A DNA stretch of 64,000 nt from Caulobacter sp048541825 (lineage in GTDB: Bacteria > Pseudomonadota > Alphaproteobacteria > Caulobacterales > Caulobacteraceae): NCBI RefSeq assembly GCF_048541825.1, contig NZ_CP183332.1, forward strand, positions 1,426,001 to 1,490,000, given 5' to 3'. The position numbers were made by a program, and so were the translations under genes. Every line of letters begins with the position of its first letter. Position 1 is the stretch's first letter. The notes beneath the pieces are model-generated. The model did no database searches and had not been told where the DNA came from. It saw nothing but the letters and a program-made list of their open reading frames with translations. Of the stretch, positions 52,174-62,025 are shown piece after piece.

Positions 52174-53946
52174 ATGCCTTTGAAACTCGCAATCGTCGGA
52201 CGCCCCAATGTGGGCAAGTCCACGCTGTTCAATCGTCTCGCCGGTAAGAAACTGGCCATTGTCGATGACCAGCCCGGGGTCACGCGTGACCGCCGCTATG
52301 CCTCCGGCCGCCTCGGCGACCTTGACCTGGAACTGATCGACACGGCCGGCTTCGAGGACGTCTCGGATGAAAGCCTGGAGGCGCGGATGCGCGCCCAGAC
52401 GGAGCTCGCCGTCGAGGAAGCCGACGTCTCGCTGTTCATCTACGACGCCCGCGAGGGCGTTACCCCGCTGGACGAAGTGTTCGCCACCCTGCTGCGTCGT
52501 CGCGGCAAGCCGGTGATCATCGCCGCCAACAAGGCCGAGGGTAAGGCTGGCCAGTCGGGCATTGGCGAGGCCTACAAGCTGGGCCTGGGCGAGCCGATCC
52601 CGATCTCGGGCGAGCACGGCGAAGGCATGGCCGAGCTATACGCCGCCATGCTGGCGGCCTTTCCCGAGGACCAATATTCCGAAGATGTGGATGACGACGA
52701 CAAGCCTATCCGCATCGCCATCGTCGGCCGCCCGAACGCCGGCAAGTCGACCCTGGTCAACCGTCTGATCGGCGAGCAACGCCTGCTGACCGGTCCAGAG
52801 GCCGGGATCACCCGCGATTCGATCTCGGTCGACTGGCTGTGGGACGGCCGCAAGGTTCGCCTGGTCGACACCGCCGGCCTGCGCAAGAAGGCCAAGGTGC
52901 AGGAGAAGCTGGAGAAGCTCTCCACCCAGGACTCGATCCGTGCGGTCACCTTCGCCGAGGTTGTGCTGCTGGTGATGGACGCCACCCACCCCTTCGAGGT
53001 CCAGGATCTGCAGATCGCCGACCTGACCGAGCGGGAAGGGCGGGCTCTGGTGTTCGTGCTAGCCAAGTGGGACCTGGTCGAGGACCCAGTCGCTCAGCTG
53101 AAGGATTTCCGCGAGCACGCCGAGCGCATGCTGCCCCAACTGCGCGGCGCGCCCGTGGTGGCGTTGTCGGGGGAGACCGGCAAGGGTATCGAGAAGCTGA
53201 TGCCGGCCGTGATGAAGATCCACAGGGACTGGGCGACCAAGGTCAAGACCCGCGACCTGAACGACTGGCTGCAAATGGCGATGCAGCGCCATCCGCCGCC
53301 CGCCGTCAGCGGCAAGCGGGTCAAGCCCAAGTACATGGCGCAGATCAAGGCGCGTCCGCCAACCTTCGTGCTGTTCTCGACCCGCGCCGACCAGATGCCC
53401 GAGCACTATCGGCGCTATCTGATCAACTCCCTGCGCGAAAGCTTCGACCTGCCGGGGGTGCCGCTGCGCATCACCATCAAGTCAGGCGCCAACCCTTATG
53501 CCGATGGCGAGGCCAAGGGCCACAGCGGCCGGGGCAAGCGCGAGTTCGAACGCCGCGAGCGCGAGGAGGAACGCATCCGCGCCTCGCGCAACACGGTCAA
53601 GAAGTCCAAGCGCATAGCCGATGAAGCCGCAGCAGCGGCCGCGGCTGAAGCGGGCTTGCCGCCTCCGGAGAAGGCGCCGGTCAGGGGCCCCAAGAAGCCC
53701 GTCAAGGCTGAGGCCAAGACCACAAGCGCCGCTGTCACGGCGCCTGCTGCCGAGCCCGGCAAGGCGGCCGTCAAGTCGGTCAAGAAGCAGGGTCCGCGGG
53801 CCCAGAAGAAGGTCTCGAGCACGCCCAGCTACAAGGTCGGCTTCAAGGCCGCCGGCGGCAAGGCGGCCTCAGGTCCGAAGCGTCCGGTGGCAGGGTCGAG
53901 CATCGTCCGTGGCAACAAGGGGCCGGGCAAGCCGAAGGGCCGATAG
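52174..53946 (+). CDS. der: ribosome-associated GTPase Der (EngA)
   Basis: 590 residues with two tandem G domains (GRPNVGKST near residue 8 and GRPNAGKST near 186, with DTAG and NKAE/AKWD motifs) and a KH-like domain. It acts in 50S ribosome assembly. After about residue 450 there is a Lys/Ala/Pro-rich extension of some 140 residues ending in GNKGPGKPKGR. This tail is longer than in E. coli Der and may bind RNA. Confidence 0.96.
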   Translation: MPLKLAIVGRPNVGKSTLFNRLAGKKLAIVDDQPGVTRDRRYASGRLGDLDLELIDTAGFEDVSDESLEARMRAQTELAVEEADVSLFIYDAREGVTPLDEVFATLLRRRGKPVIIAANKAEGKAGQSGIGEAYKLGLGEPIPISGEHGEGMAELYAAMLAAFPEDQYSEDVDDDDKPIRIAIVGRPNAGKSTLVNRLIGEQRLLTGPEAGITRDSISVDWLWDGRKVRLVDTAGLRKKAKVQEKLEKLSTQDSIRAVTFAEVVLLVMDATHPFEVQDLQIADLTEREGRALVFVLAKWDLVEDPVAQLKDFREHAERMLPQLRGAPVVALSGETGKGIEKLMPAVMKIHRDWATKVKTRDLNDWLQMAMQRHPPPAVSGKRVKPKYMAQIKARPPTFVLFSTRADQMPEHYRRYLINSLRESFDLPGVPLRITIKSGANPYADGEAKGHSGRGKREFERREREEERIRASRNTVKKSKRIADEAAAAAAAEAGLPPPEKAPVRGPKKPVKAEAKTTSAAVTAPAAEPGKAAVKSVKKQGPRAQKKVSSTPSYKVGFKAAGGKAASGPKRPVAGSSIVRGNKGPGKPKGR

Positions 53947-54011
53947 TCTCGATTGCCTAAAGTCGCATAACGGTGTCATGCTAACTCTCGGCCGAATGTT
54001 GGGGGGTCACC

Positions 54012-54767
54012 ATGGTAGCCTTGTCCACAAGTGCATCCCGCGCGAGCGGGCGGCGCTTCTATGTCTGTATGGCGCTGGCGTTCGTCCTGATCGCCTTTGG
54101 CGGTTTCGTTCCGACCTATTGGGCCAAGATGGCCAGTGGCACGTTCGCGGGCGCGCCCGTCCTGCATGTGCATGGCCTGTTCTTCTTCACCTGGACGCTG
54201 TTCTTCCTGGTTCAGACGTCTTTGGTGGCCAGGGGGCGAACGCTGGACCACCGGACGTGGGGCGTCGCCGGCGTCGCCATCGCCACGGGCATGGCCTTCA
54301 CGGTGGTGCTGGCCGCAATCAATTCGATGAAGGTTGCCGATGCGATCGGCATGGGGGACGCCGCGCGGCGGTTCTCGATCGTCTCGTTGAGCGCGCTGGC
54401 CCTCTTCATCGGCCTGTTCGTGGCCGCCATCGTCAATGTCAAAAGGCCGGAAGTACACAAACGCCTGATGGTGCTGGCGATGATTCCGCCCATGCAGGCG
54501 GCCATGGCGCGACCGTTTCAGGTGCTGTTCAGTCCCCCCGGCGCGGTGGGGCCGCCGCCGGTGTTTGTCTCTATTCCGCCCGGGTTGACGGTGGATCTGC
54601 TGGTCGTCGCGGCGATCATCTACGACTGGCGAACCCGAGGACGGCCGCACCCGGTTTATCTGATCGGCCTGCCGCTGATCCTGGTCCAACAGCTCATGAC
54701 GGTTCCCGTCGGCGGCAGTGCAACATGGATGACGACCGCCCGCTGGGTCCAGAATCTGGCGCCCTGA
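54012..54767 (+). CDS. polytopic membrane protein of unknown function
   Basis: 251 residues, about seven membrane helices, preceded by GGGGGG. His residues HVHG and EVHKRL could bind haem or metal. No signature family is certain. It converges on the SDR gene and ends four bases from its stop, so it has no room for a separate terminator. Confidence 0.75.
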   Translation: MVALSTSASRASGRRFYVCMALAFVLIAFGGFVPTYWAKMASGTFAGAPVLHVHGLFFFTWTLFFLVQTSLVARGRTLDHRTWGVAGVAIATGMAFTVVLAAINSMKVADAIGMGDAARRFSIVSLSALALFIGLFVAAIVNVKRPEVHKRLMVLAMIPPMQAAMARPFQVLFSPPGAVGPPPVFVSIPPGLTVDLLVVAAIIYDWRTRGRPHPVYLIGLPLILVQQLMTVPVGGSATWMTTARWVQNLAP

Positions 54768-54771
54768 GCGG

Positions 54772-55521
54772 TCAGCCGAGGCTGGCCGACTCCTGGCCGC
54801 GTTCCTTGAACCGCGCCACGCCCTTGGGCGGTTCACGGTCGGGGCGGACCAGATCGATGATGTAGGGGACGATTGTCTCGGGGGCAGGAACGGTCATCGG
54901 ATCCTCACCCGGGAAGGCGCCCGCGCGCATCTTTGTGCGCATCGCGCCGGGATCCACGCAAAGGGCACGCACGGGGGTGTTTTCCATCTCGTCGGCATAG
55001 CAGTCGACAATGGCCTCCAGGCCGGCCTTGGAGGCCGCGTAGCCGCCCCAGAACGCCCGATGGGTCTTGGCGACACTGCTGGTCAGGAACAGGGCTCGGC
55101 CGGCGTCGGAGGCGCGCAGCAGCGGGTCCATGGCCCGGATCAGGCGCCAGTTGGCCGTCAGGTTGGTGGACATGATCATGTCCCAGCCCTTGGGGTCGAG
55201 GTGGCCCACCGGGGTCAGGGCGCCCAGTACGCCGGCCGCGCCGATCAGGATGTCCAGTTTGCCCCAGCGCTGGTGCAGGGCCGCACCCAGCTGGTCCAGG
55301 CCGTCGGCCTCTCGCAGGTCCAGCGGCACGAGCGTCGCGTGCTCGCCCGTCGCGGCGAAGATTCTGTCATCCAGGGCTTCGAGCGCGCCCTGGGTGCGTC
55401 CGAGGGCCACGACATGCGCGCCGGCTTCCGCCAGGCCCAGGGCGATGGCCGCGCCGATGCCGCGCGTCGCGCCGGTGACCAGGGCGACACGGCCCGCGAG
55501 CGGTTTTGCTGAAGAATCCAT
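54772..55521 (-). CDS. short-chain dehydrogenase/reductase
   Basis: 249 residues. Cofactor motif TGATRGIG at the N-terminus; catalytic Ser and YxxxK in SSVAKTHRAFWGGYAASKAG; NAG-like segment GAAGVLG. Classical SDR fold. It follows the BASS transporter by eight bases. It resembles YciK-type or other oxidoreductases; substrate unknown. Confidence 0.9.
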   Translation of the reverse strand: MDSSAKPLAGRVALVTGATRGIGAAIALGLAEAGAHVVALGRTQGALEALDDRIFAATGEHATLVPLDLREADGLDQLGAALHQRWGKLDILIGAAGVLGALTPVGHLDPKGWDMIMSTNLTANWRLIRAMDPLLRASDAGRALFLTSSVAKTHRAFWGGYAASKAGLEAIVDCYADEMENTPVRALCVDPGAMRTKMRAGAFPGEDPMTVPAPETIVPYIIDLVRPDREPPKGVARFKERGQESASLG

Positions 55522-55529
55522 GGGGGCTT

Positions 55530-56543
55530 TTAGCGGGTGGCGGGGGCTTCTTGAAGCCCGTCCGTCACGTCATCGGCCGGACGCTTGGCATAGTGTTGTG
55601 CGATCACCGAACAGGCCATCAGCTGGATCTGGTGGAAGATCATCAGGGGCAACACCAGAACCCCGGCGGTGGCGCCCGGAAACAGGATGCCGGCCATGGG
55701 CACGCCGGTGGCCATGCTCTTCTTGGAGCCGCAGAAGACGATGGCGATCTCGTCGGCCTTGGAGAAACCCAGGGCGCGCGCGCCGAAGGTGGTGGCCAGC
55801 AGGATCACGGTCAGCAGGGCCCCGGAGACGATCACCACCAGCACCAGCTCCAGCGGCGAGACCCGCTTCCACAGACCGCCGACCACGGCGGCGCTGAAGG
55901 CCGCATAGACGACCAGCAGGATCGAGCCGCGGTCGACATAGCCGACCAGCTGCTTGTGCTTCTCGATCCAGCGCCCCACCCACGGCCGGGCCATCTGGCC
56001 GGCGACGAAGGGCAAGAGCAGCTGAATGAGGATGTCCTGGATCGCCTTCCAGCCGCCCGTGCCGGCCTCCGCGTGCATCAGCAGGCTGACCAGCACCGGG
56101 GTCAGGAAGATGCCCAGCAGGTTGGACGCCGAGGCCGCGCAGACTGCGGCGGCGACATTGCCCCGGGCAATCGAGGTGAAAGCGATGGACGACTGAACCG
56201 TCGACGGCAGGCAGGCCAGGAACACCATGCCCGCCGCCATGGTGGGCGACAGAATTCCGGTCCTGGCGGCCAGAAGTCCCAGGATCGGGAACAGAATGTA
56301 GGTGAAGGCCAAGATCGTCAGGTGCAGCCGCCAGTGGGTGACCCCGGCGACCACGGCCTCGCGCGACAGCTTGGCGCCGTGCAGGAAGAACAGAAGCGCG
56401 ATGGCCAGCTTGACCACGACGCTGAGCACGGAAGCCGCGTCGCCGCGCACAGGAACGACCGAGGCCAGCACCACCATGCCGAACAGCAGGGTGATGTAGC
56501 CGTCGATCTTCAGCTTCGCGAGAAGCTTGGAAAATCCATTCAT
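55530..56543 (-). CDS. bile acid:sodium symporter family (BASS, YfeH-like) protein
   Basis: 337 residues with nine to ten membrane helices and BASS/SBF-type motifs (PSTVQSSIAFTSIARGN; FCGSKKSMATGVPMAGILFP). The SSIAFT and KKS segments mark the sodium-site helices of this family. Likely imports an organic anion. Starts 12 bases after purF, as part of the same operon. Confidence 0.88.
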   Translation of the reverse strand: MNGFSKLLAKLKIDGYITLLFGMVVLASVVPVRGDAASVLSVVVKLAIALLFFLHGAKLSREAVVAGVTHWRLHLTILAFTYILFPILGLLAARTGILSPTMAAGMVFLACLPSTVQSSIAFTSIARGNVAAAVCAASASNLLGIFLTPVLVSLLMHAEAGTGGWKAIQDILIQLLLPFVAGQMARPWVGRWIEKHKQLVGYVDRGSILLVVYAAFSAAVVGGLWKRVSPLELVLVVIVSGALLTVILLATTFGARALGFSKADEIAIVFCGSKKSMATGVPMAGILFPGATAGVLVLPLMIFHQIQLMACSVIAQHYAKRPADDVTDGLQEAPATR

Positions 56544-56554
56544 TTCAAAGAGGC

Positions 56555-58054
56555 TTACGCACTGAGCAGCGAAAGCTGCTTGTCGTTGGCCTCGTTGCGG
56601 CCCTCGGCCACCTCGCGGTCGGTCAAGCGGGTAGGGTAGTCACCGGTGAAATAATGGTCGGTGAACTGCGGCGTAACCGGGTCGCGTTGACCGGCTTCCA
56701 GCGCCTGGTACAGGCCATCGACTGAGAGGAAGCCCAGGCTGTCGACTTCCAGAAACCGCGCCATCTCTTCCAGCGACTTGTTGGCCGCCAGCAGCTGTTC
56801 GCGCTCGGGCATGTCGATGCCGTAGAAGTCTGGCCACTTGATCGGCGGGCTGGCCGAGCGGAGGTGGACCTCTTTGGCGCCCGCTTCTCGGACCATGCGG
56901 ACGATCTTCAGCGAGGTGGTGCCACGCACGATCGAGTCGTCGATCAGGATGACGCGCTTGCCTTCCAGCACAGCACGGTTTGGACTGTGCTTCATGCGAA
57001 CGCCCAGTTCGCGGACGCCTTGGGTCGGCTGGATGAAGGTGCGGCCCACATAGTGATTGCGGATGATGCCCAGGTCGAACGGGATGCCGCTCTGCTGGGC
57101 ATAGCCGATGGCCGCGGGCACGCCGCTGTCGGGCACGGGGACCACGACGTCGGCCTCGACGCCGGTCTCAATGGCCAGCCGCTGGCCCATGCGCTTGCGC
57201 ACGTCATAGACCGAGCGGCCGTTCACCACGCTGTCGGGGCGGGCGAAATAGACGTATTCGAACACGCAGGGGCGCGCAGCCAGGGTGCTGAAAGGCTTGA
57301 GGGACTTCACGCCGGTTTCGGAGATTACCACCATCTCGCCGTGCTCGATGTCGCGCACGAAACGGGCGCCGATCATGTCCAGGGCGCAGGTCTCGGAGGC
57401 CAGGACCGGCTGGCCGTCCAGGTCGCCCAACACCAGCGGGCGGATGCCCAGCGGATCGCGGACGCCGATCATCTTCTTGTTGGTGATGGCCACCAAGGCG
57501 TAGCCGCCCTCGATCTGGCCGACGGCGTCGATGAAGCGGTCGACGATGCGGGCCTTACGCGAGCGGGCGATCAGGTGAAGGATCACCTCGCTGTCGCTGG
57601 TGGACTGGAAGATCGCGCCTTCCTGGACCAGGCGCTCGCGCAGGCTGAGGAAGTTGGTCAGATTGCCGTTGTGAGCGATGGCTACGCCGCCGGTTTCCAG
57701 ATCGGCGAACATCGGCTGGACATTGCGGATGCCGCTGCCGCCGGCCGTGGAATAGCGGGTGTGGCCGATGGCCATGCCGCCGGGCAGGCGCTGAACCAGG
57801 TCGTTGCCGGTAAAGGCGTCGCCGACATGACCCATATGGCGTTCGGTATGAAAGCGCTGGCCGTCGAAGGCGGCGATGCCGCACGCCTCTTGACCGCGGT
57901 GCTGCAGGGCGTGAAGGCCAAGGGCGGTGATGGCGGCGGCGTCGCGGACACCGTAGACGCCAAACACACCGCACTCGAGGCGCAGGGTGTCGTCTTCGGG
58001 GTCACGCCACGGAGCGGAGGAGTACCGATCGGTCGACTGGCCGATAAAGCTCAT
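56555..58054 (-). CDS. purF: amidophosphoribosyltransferase
   Basis: First step of purine synthesis: glutamine plus PRPP gives phosphoribosylamine. 499 residues. A 27-residue propeptide is followed by the catalytic Cys28 (LECGVFGVYG), an Ntn-hydrolase glutaminase with GHTRYSTAGG and HNGNLTN, and the PRPP site VILIDDSIVRGTTS. Coupled to cvpA by ATGA, the E. coli cvpA-purF order. Confidence 0.97.
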   Translation of the reverse strand: MSFIGQSTDRYSSAPWRDPEDDTLRLECGVFGVYGVRDAAAITALGLHALQHRGQEACGIAAFDGQRFHTERHMGHVGDAFTGNDLVQRLPGGMAIGHTRYSTAGGSGIRNVQPMFADLETGGVAIAHNGNLTNFLSLRERLVQEGAIFQSTSDSEVILHLIARSRKARIVDRFIDAVGQIEGGYALVAITNKKMIGVRDPLGIRPLVLGDLDGQPVLASETCALDMIGARFVRDIEHGEMVVISETGVKSLKPFSTLAARPCVFEYVYFARPDSVVNGRSVYDVRKRMGQRLAIETGVEADVVVPVPDSGVPAAIGYAQQSGIPFDLGIIRNHYVGRTFIQPTQGVRELGVRMKHSPNRAVLEGKRVILIDDSIVRGTTSLKIVRMVREAGAKEVHLRSASPPIKWPDFYGIDMPEREQLLAANKSLEEMARFLEVDSLGFLSVDGLYQALEAGQRDPVTPQFTDHYFTGDYPTRLTDREVAEGRNEANDKQLSLLSA

Positions 58055-58668
58055 CGCGATTTCTCCACCAGATCGTCGAGGTCCTGACGCTGGTTCTGAT
58101 CATAGTCTGTTTCGCCGGGTTTGCCGTCCGACGGATTGTCGCTGCTCCCCCGCACTGCGCCCTCGATGGCCGGGCCCAGCTTGCCCGCCAGTTCGCCGCC
58201 CTTGGGAGCGAACACTTTCAGCACCTTGGCGCTGGCGGCGGACAGGGGATAGAAGATCGAGCGCTCGACCCAGGCCGGCACGCGATCCGCCGGTGTGGCC
58301 ATGTGGAACAGCATGTTGAAGACGCCCAGGATCACCAAGGCGCGCATCAGGCCAAAGCCGGCGCCGACCACGCGGTCCAGCAGGCCCAGAGAGCTTTCAT
58401 GCAGGCCAGCGGTCAGCTGTCCGCCGATGAAGCGCAGGATCACGAACGCAACCACGAAGACCAGCAGCAGGGCGCAGGCCGTGGCCGCCCAGTCGGGGTC
58501 CATCAGGTCGCGAAAGATCGGACCGCTCATGCGCAGGCCAAACAGGGCGATGGCGGCGGCGAAAATGAACGACAGGGCCGAGGTCAACTCGCGCGAGGCG
58601 CCGCGCGCAAAGCCGATCGAACTTGAGGTGATCAGCAGCAGGCCGGCGATGATGTCGAAAGGCGTCAC
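58051..58668 (-). CDS. cvpA: CvpA-family membrane protein
   Basis: 205 residues, four membrane helices (about 5-22, 28-46, 66-85, 102-122), then a cytoplasmic C-terminus with Gly/Asp/Gln-rich end. CvpA proteins are needed for colicin V production in E. coli and for envelope stress survival. It overlaps radA and purF by 4 bases at both ends. Confidence 0.9.
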   Translation of the reverse strand: MTPFDIIAGLLLITSSSIGFARGASRELTSALSFIFAAAIALFGLRMSGPIFRDLMDPDWAATACALLLVFVVAFVILRFIGGQLTAGLHESSLGLLDRVVGAGFGLMRALVILGVFNMLFHMATPADRVPAWVERSIFYPLSAASAKVLKVFAPKGGELAGKLGPAIEGAVRGSSDNPSDGKPGETDYDQNQRQDLDDLVEKSR

Positions 58669-60047
58669 GTCAGTTGGCCCCAGATCTCGTCGCCGATGCG
58701 GCGCACGGCGTCGGCGAGCCGCGCGACCCCCGCCACAGGCAAGGAGCCACCGCCTTCAGGCAGGCCGGAAAGCGATGAGAGCGCCCGGCCGAACCCCAGT
58801 TTTGCGGCTTCCTTCAAACGTGTCTCCATCCGGCTGACCGGCCGCACCTCGCCCGACAGGCTGACCTCGCCGAACACGACGCAGTCCTGGGGCAGGGCGA
58901 TATCGAGGGCTGAAGAGGCCAGGGCCGCCGCCGCCGCGAGATCCGCCGCCGGCTCTGTTATGCGCAGGCCGCCAGCGACGTTCAGATAGACGTCCTTGTC
59001 GCCAAAACCAAGGCCGCACCGCGATTCAAGTACGGCCAGCACCATCGCGAGGCGTCCTGAGTCCCAGCCCACGACGGCCCGACGCGGCGTTCCGTAGGCT
59101 GACGGCGACACCAAGGCTTGGAATTCCACCAGTACGGGCCGCGAGCCCTCGATGCCGGCGAACACCGCAGCGCCCGCAGCGCGTTCACCGCCCTCGTTGA
59201 GGAACAGGGCCGAGGGGTTCTTGACCTCGCGCAGGCCGACATCGCCCATCTCGAAGACGCCGATCTCGTCGGTGGCCCCGAAGCGGTTCTTGGCGCCGCG
59301 CAGGATGCGGAACGGATAGCCGCGCTCGCCCTCGAAGCTGAGTACCGCATCAACCAGGTGCTCGACCACGCGGGGACCGGCGATCTGGCCATCCTTGGTC
59401 ACATGGCCGACCATCAGGATCGCCACGCCCCTCTTCTTGGCCAGGCGCACCAGTTCCTGGGCGCAGGCGCGCACCTGGGTGACCGTGCCCGGGCCCGCCT
59501 CGTGGGCGTCGCTCCACATGGTCTGGATGGAGTCGATGACCACCAGGTCGAAATTGTCGCGTTTCAGGCCGTCGAGGATGTCGCGCAGGCTGCTCTCGGC
59601 CGCCAGCTTCACCGGCGCCTTCTCGAAGCCCATCCGTTGGGCGCGCCCACGGATCTGCGCCACCGCCTCCTCACCGGAGATATAGGCGCAGGACACGCCC
59701 TTCATCGAGGCCCGGGCCACCACCTCCAGCAACAGGGTGGATTTCCCCACGCCGGGGTCGCCGCCGATCAGGATGGCCGAGCCGGGCACCACTCCGCCGC
59801 CACAGACGCGGTCGAACTCATCGACCCCCGTGACGATGCGAGCGGGGGCGGGCGTGTCGCTTTCCAGATCCGTGAACTGCAGGCCGCGCGTGCGGGTGGC
59901 CTTGGTGACGGAGAGCGCACCCGGCGCTCGCGCGCCGACTTCCTCGGCCAGGCTGTTCCAGGATTGGCAGGCCGGGCACTGTCCCGACCACTTGGTCTGG
60001 ACCGCGCCGCAAGACTGGCAGGCGTAGACGGCGCCGTCACGGGCCAT
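58665..60047 (-). CDS. radA: DNA repair protein RadA (Sms)
   Basis: 460 residues. N-terminal C4 zinc finger (CQSCG...CPACQSW), RecA-like ATPase with Walker A GGDPGVGKST, the RadA-specific AKNRFG motif, and a C-terminal Lon-like domain (GGLRITEPAADLAAAAAL). It drives branch migration in recombination. Overlaps cvpA. Confidence 0.97.
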   Translation of the reverse strand: MARDGAVYACQSCGAVQTKWSGQCPACQSWNSLAEEVGARAPGALSVTKATRTRGLQFTDLESDTPAPARIVTGVDEFDRVCGGGVVPGSAILIGGDPGVGKSTLLLEVVARASMKGVSCAYISGEEAVAQIRGRAQRMGFEKAPVKLAAESSLRDILDGLKRDNFDLVVIDSIQTMWSDAHEAGPGTVTQVRACAQELVRLAKKRGVAILMVGHVTKDGQIAGPRVVEHLVDAVLSFEGERGYPFRILRGAKNRFGATDEIGVFEMGDVGLREVKNPSALFLNEGGERAAGAAVFAGIEGSRPVLVEFQALVSPSAYGTPRRAVVGWDSGRLAMVLAVLESRCGLGFGDKDVYLNVAGGLRITEPAADLAAAAALASSALDIALPQDCVVFGEVSLSGEVRPVSRMETRLKEAAKLGFGRALSSLSGLPEGGGSLPVAGVARLADAVRRIGDEIWGQLT

Positions 60048-60118
60048 GGAAGCTCCTGATTCTCGGATCGGTGGAGACTACAGGGTGACGGGGCAGTGCG
60101 CCAAAGGCGGACGTGGGA

Positions 60119-61201
60119 TCAGCGAATAATGCGCTGGGCTCGGGGCGCGATCCGGGTCAGCAGTTCGTAGGCCGTCGTGCCTGCGGCAGCGGCGGCATCG
60201 TCGATGAGCAGGTCGGGGCCGATGATCTGCATCATCGCGCCGGGACGGGCGGCGTCGCAGTCAGTGATGTCGACGGCGATCAGGTCCATAGAGACGCGGC
60301 CCAGCATTGGACGTCGCTTGCCGTCGAACCACACAGCGCCGCGCGGATGGGCCGAGCGCGGCACGCCGTCGGCATAGCCGGCCGCCAGGATGGCGACGCG
60401 GGTGTTGTCGGTCGCCGTATAGGTGGCCCCATAGCCGATGCTCTCGCCGCGCGGGACGTTGCGGGTCTGGAGGACCGGCGCTTCCAGGGTGACGACGGCC
60501 TTGATCCGCGCGTCGGGGACATCGCGAGGGCCGCCGCCATAGAGGCTGACGCCGGGGCGAACCTGGTCGAAGCAGTAGGCGCCGCCCAGGAAGATGCCCG
60601 CCGAATTGGCCAGGCTGCGACGTGCGTTCGGGAACAGGGTCGTCGCTTCGTGGAAGCGCTCCAGCTGCTTCACGTTCAGCGGATGATCCGGTTCGTTGGC
60701 ACAGGCCAGGTGGCTCATCACCTGGGTGATCTCCACATGCTTGAGACGGTCCATGGCGCCCAGAAGCACGCGGACCTCCTCGAGGCGCAGCCCCAGGCGG
60801 TTCATGCCGGTGTCGACATGCAGCGTTGCGGTCAGCCGGCCGCCGCGCGCGTGGCTGTTCCAGGCCTCGATCTGCGGCAGGCTGTTGAGCGTGGGGGTCA
60901 GGCGCGCCGCCTCCATCGCGGCGGCCGAGCCCGGCGTGACGCCGTCCAGAACGTGGATGGCCGCGTCGCGGTCGCCCAGACTCTGGCGCAGGGCCAGGCC
61001 CTCGGAGAGGCGGGCGGTGTAGAAGCTGCGCGCGCCTTCGTCCCACAAACGGTCGGCGACGATCGAAGCGCCGACCCCGTAGCCGTCGGCTTTCACCGCT
61101 GGGGCGACCTCCGCGCCGCAGGCGGCGTCCCGAAGGGCGCGATAATTGGCGGCCAGAGCCTCGAGGTCGATCGTCAGGCGGCTGTCGGAAGGATCGGTCA
61201 C
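60119..61201 (-). CDS. alr: alanine racemase
   Basis: Supplies D-alanine for peptidoglycan; PLP enzyme with fold type III barrel. 360 residues. The PLP lysine is in AVKADGYG near residue 38; the second catalytic base Tyr is in GYGATYTATDN; the C-terminal domain has MLGRVSMDLIAVD. Full length. Confidence 0.96.
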   Translation of the reverse strand: MTDPSDSRLTIDLEALAANYRALRDAACGAEVAPAVKADGYGVGASIVADRLWDEGARSFYTARLSEGLALRQSLGDRDAAIHVLDGVTPGSAAAMEAARLTPTLNSLPQIEAWNSHARGGRLTATLHVDTGMNRLGLRLEEVRVLLGAMDRLKHVEITQVMSHLACANEPDHPLNVKQLERFHEATTLFPNARRSLANSAGIFLGGAYCFDQVRPGVSLYGGGPRDVPDARIKAVVTLEAPVLQTRNVPRGESIGYGATYTATDNTRVAILAAGYADGVPRSAHPRGAVWFDGKRRPMLGRVSMDLIAVDITDCDAARPGAMMQIIGPDLLIDDAAAAAGTTAYELLTRIAPRAQRIIR

Positions 61202-61264
61202 GAGGGCTCGGCAATCAGGGAAGCGGCGTGTCAGGGCGTAGCGGAGCCGGCCGGGCTTTTCCAG

Positions 61265-61954
61265 CTAGAACGCGCCGGGATGGGTCGCCAGGAACACCGA
61301 GACCAGATTCTCGAAGCCTGAGGCGGTGATCTGGACGCCGATGCACAGCAGCAGGAACGCTACCAGCCGTGACAGCACACGGGCGCCGGACTGGCCCAGC
61401 AGGCGCGTGACGCGGCCCGAGGCGCGATAGAGCAGCCAGACCAGGATCGCCACGCCCGCTGCCGCGAGTCCCGCGCCCAGGAAAAAGGCCACAGCGCTGC
61501 CCTGGCTGGGGCGCTGCGAGGACAGGGCGATCGCCACCGAGATCGAGCCGGGCCCCGTCGTGAATGGCATGGTCATCGGGAAGAAGGCGATGTCTTCCTG
61601 ACGCTTGGCCGGTTCGGTGTCGCTGGTCTTGCGGTCTTCGTGCTCCTGCGGGTCCATCAGCAGGCCCCAGGCGCGGATCGCCACCACCAGGCCGCCGGCC
61701 ACTCGCAGAGCGCCCAGGCTGACGCCGAAGAAGTTGAGGATATAGCCGCCCAGCAGGAGCGACCCCAGCAGGACCAGGAAGGAATAGAAGCCGATGCTGC
61801 GGGCCAGCTTGCGACGTTCGTCCTGGCCACGGCTGCCCATCGCCTGGTCGAAAATCAGCGAAGCCCCGACCGGATTGACGATCGAGAACAGGGCCGGAAA
61901 GGCCAGCAGGAAAGCGCCGATCAGGCTGGAGACGGGCAGGGGGCTGAAATCCAC
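61265..61954 (-). CDS. MarC/UPF0056-family membrane protein
   Basis: 229 residues with six membrane helices and the family motifs FSIVNPVGASLIF and FFPMTMPFTTGPGSISVA. Once thought to export drugs; the function is not established. It sits between dnaB and alr on the same strand. Confidence 0.92.
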   Translation of the reverse strand: MDFSPLPVSSLIGAFLLAFPALFSIVNPVGASLIFDQAMGSRGQDERRKLARSIGFYSFLVLLGSLLLGGYILNFFGVSLGALRVAGGLVVAIRAWGLLMDPQEHEDRKTSDTEPAKRQEDIAFFPMTMPFTTGPGSISVAIALSSQRPSQGSAVAFFLGAGLAAAGVAILVWLLYRASGRVTRLLGQSGARVLSRLVAFLLLCIGVQITASGFENLVSVFLATHPGAF

Positions 61955-62025
61955 GGGCGACTCGTCGATCCGGAGGGCGGGCGGAAGACCCTCGCCCGAT
62001 GCGGCTTCCTAGGTCAAACCGGCGC

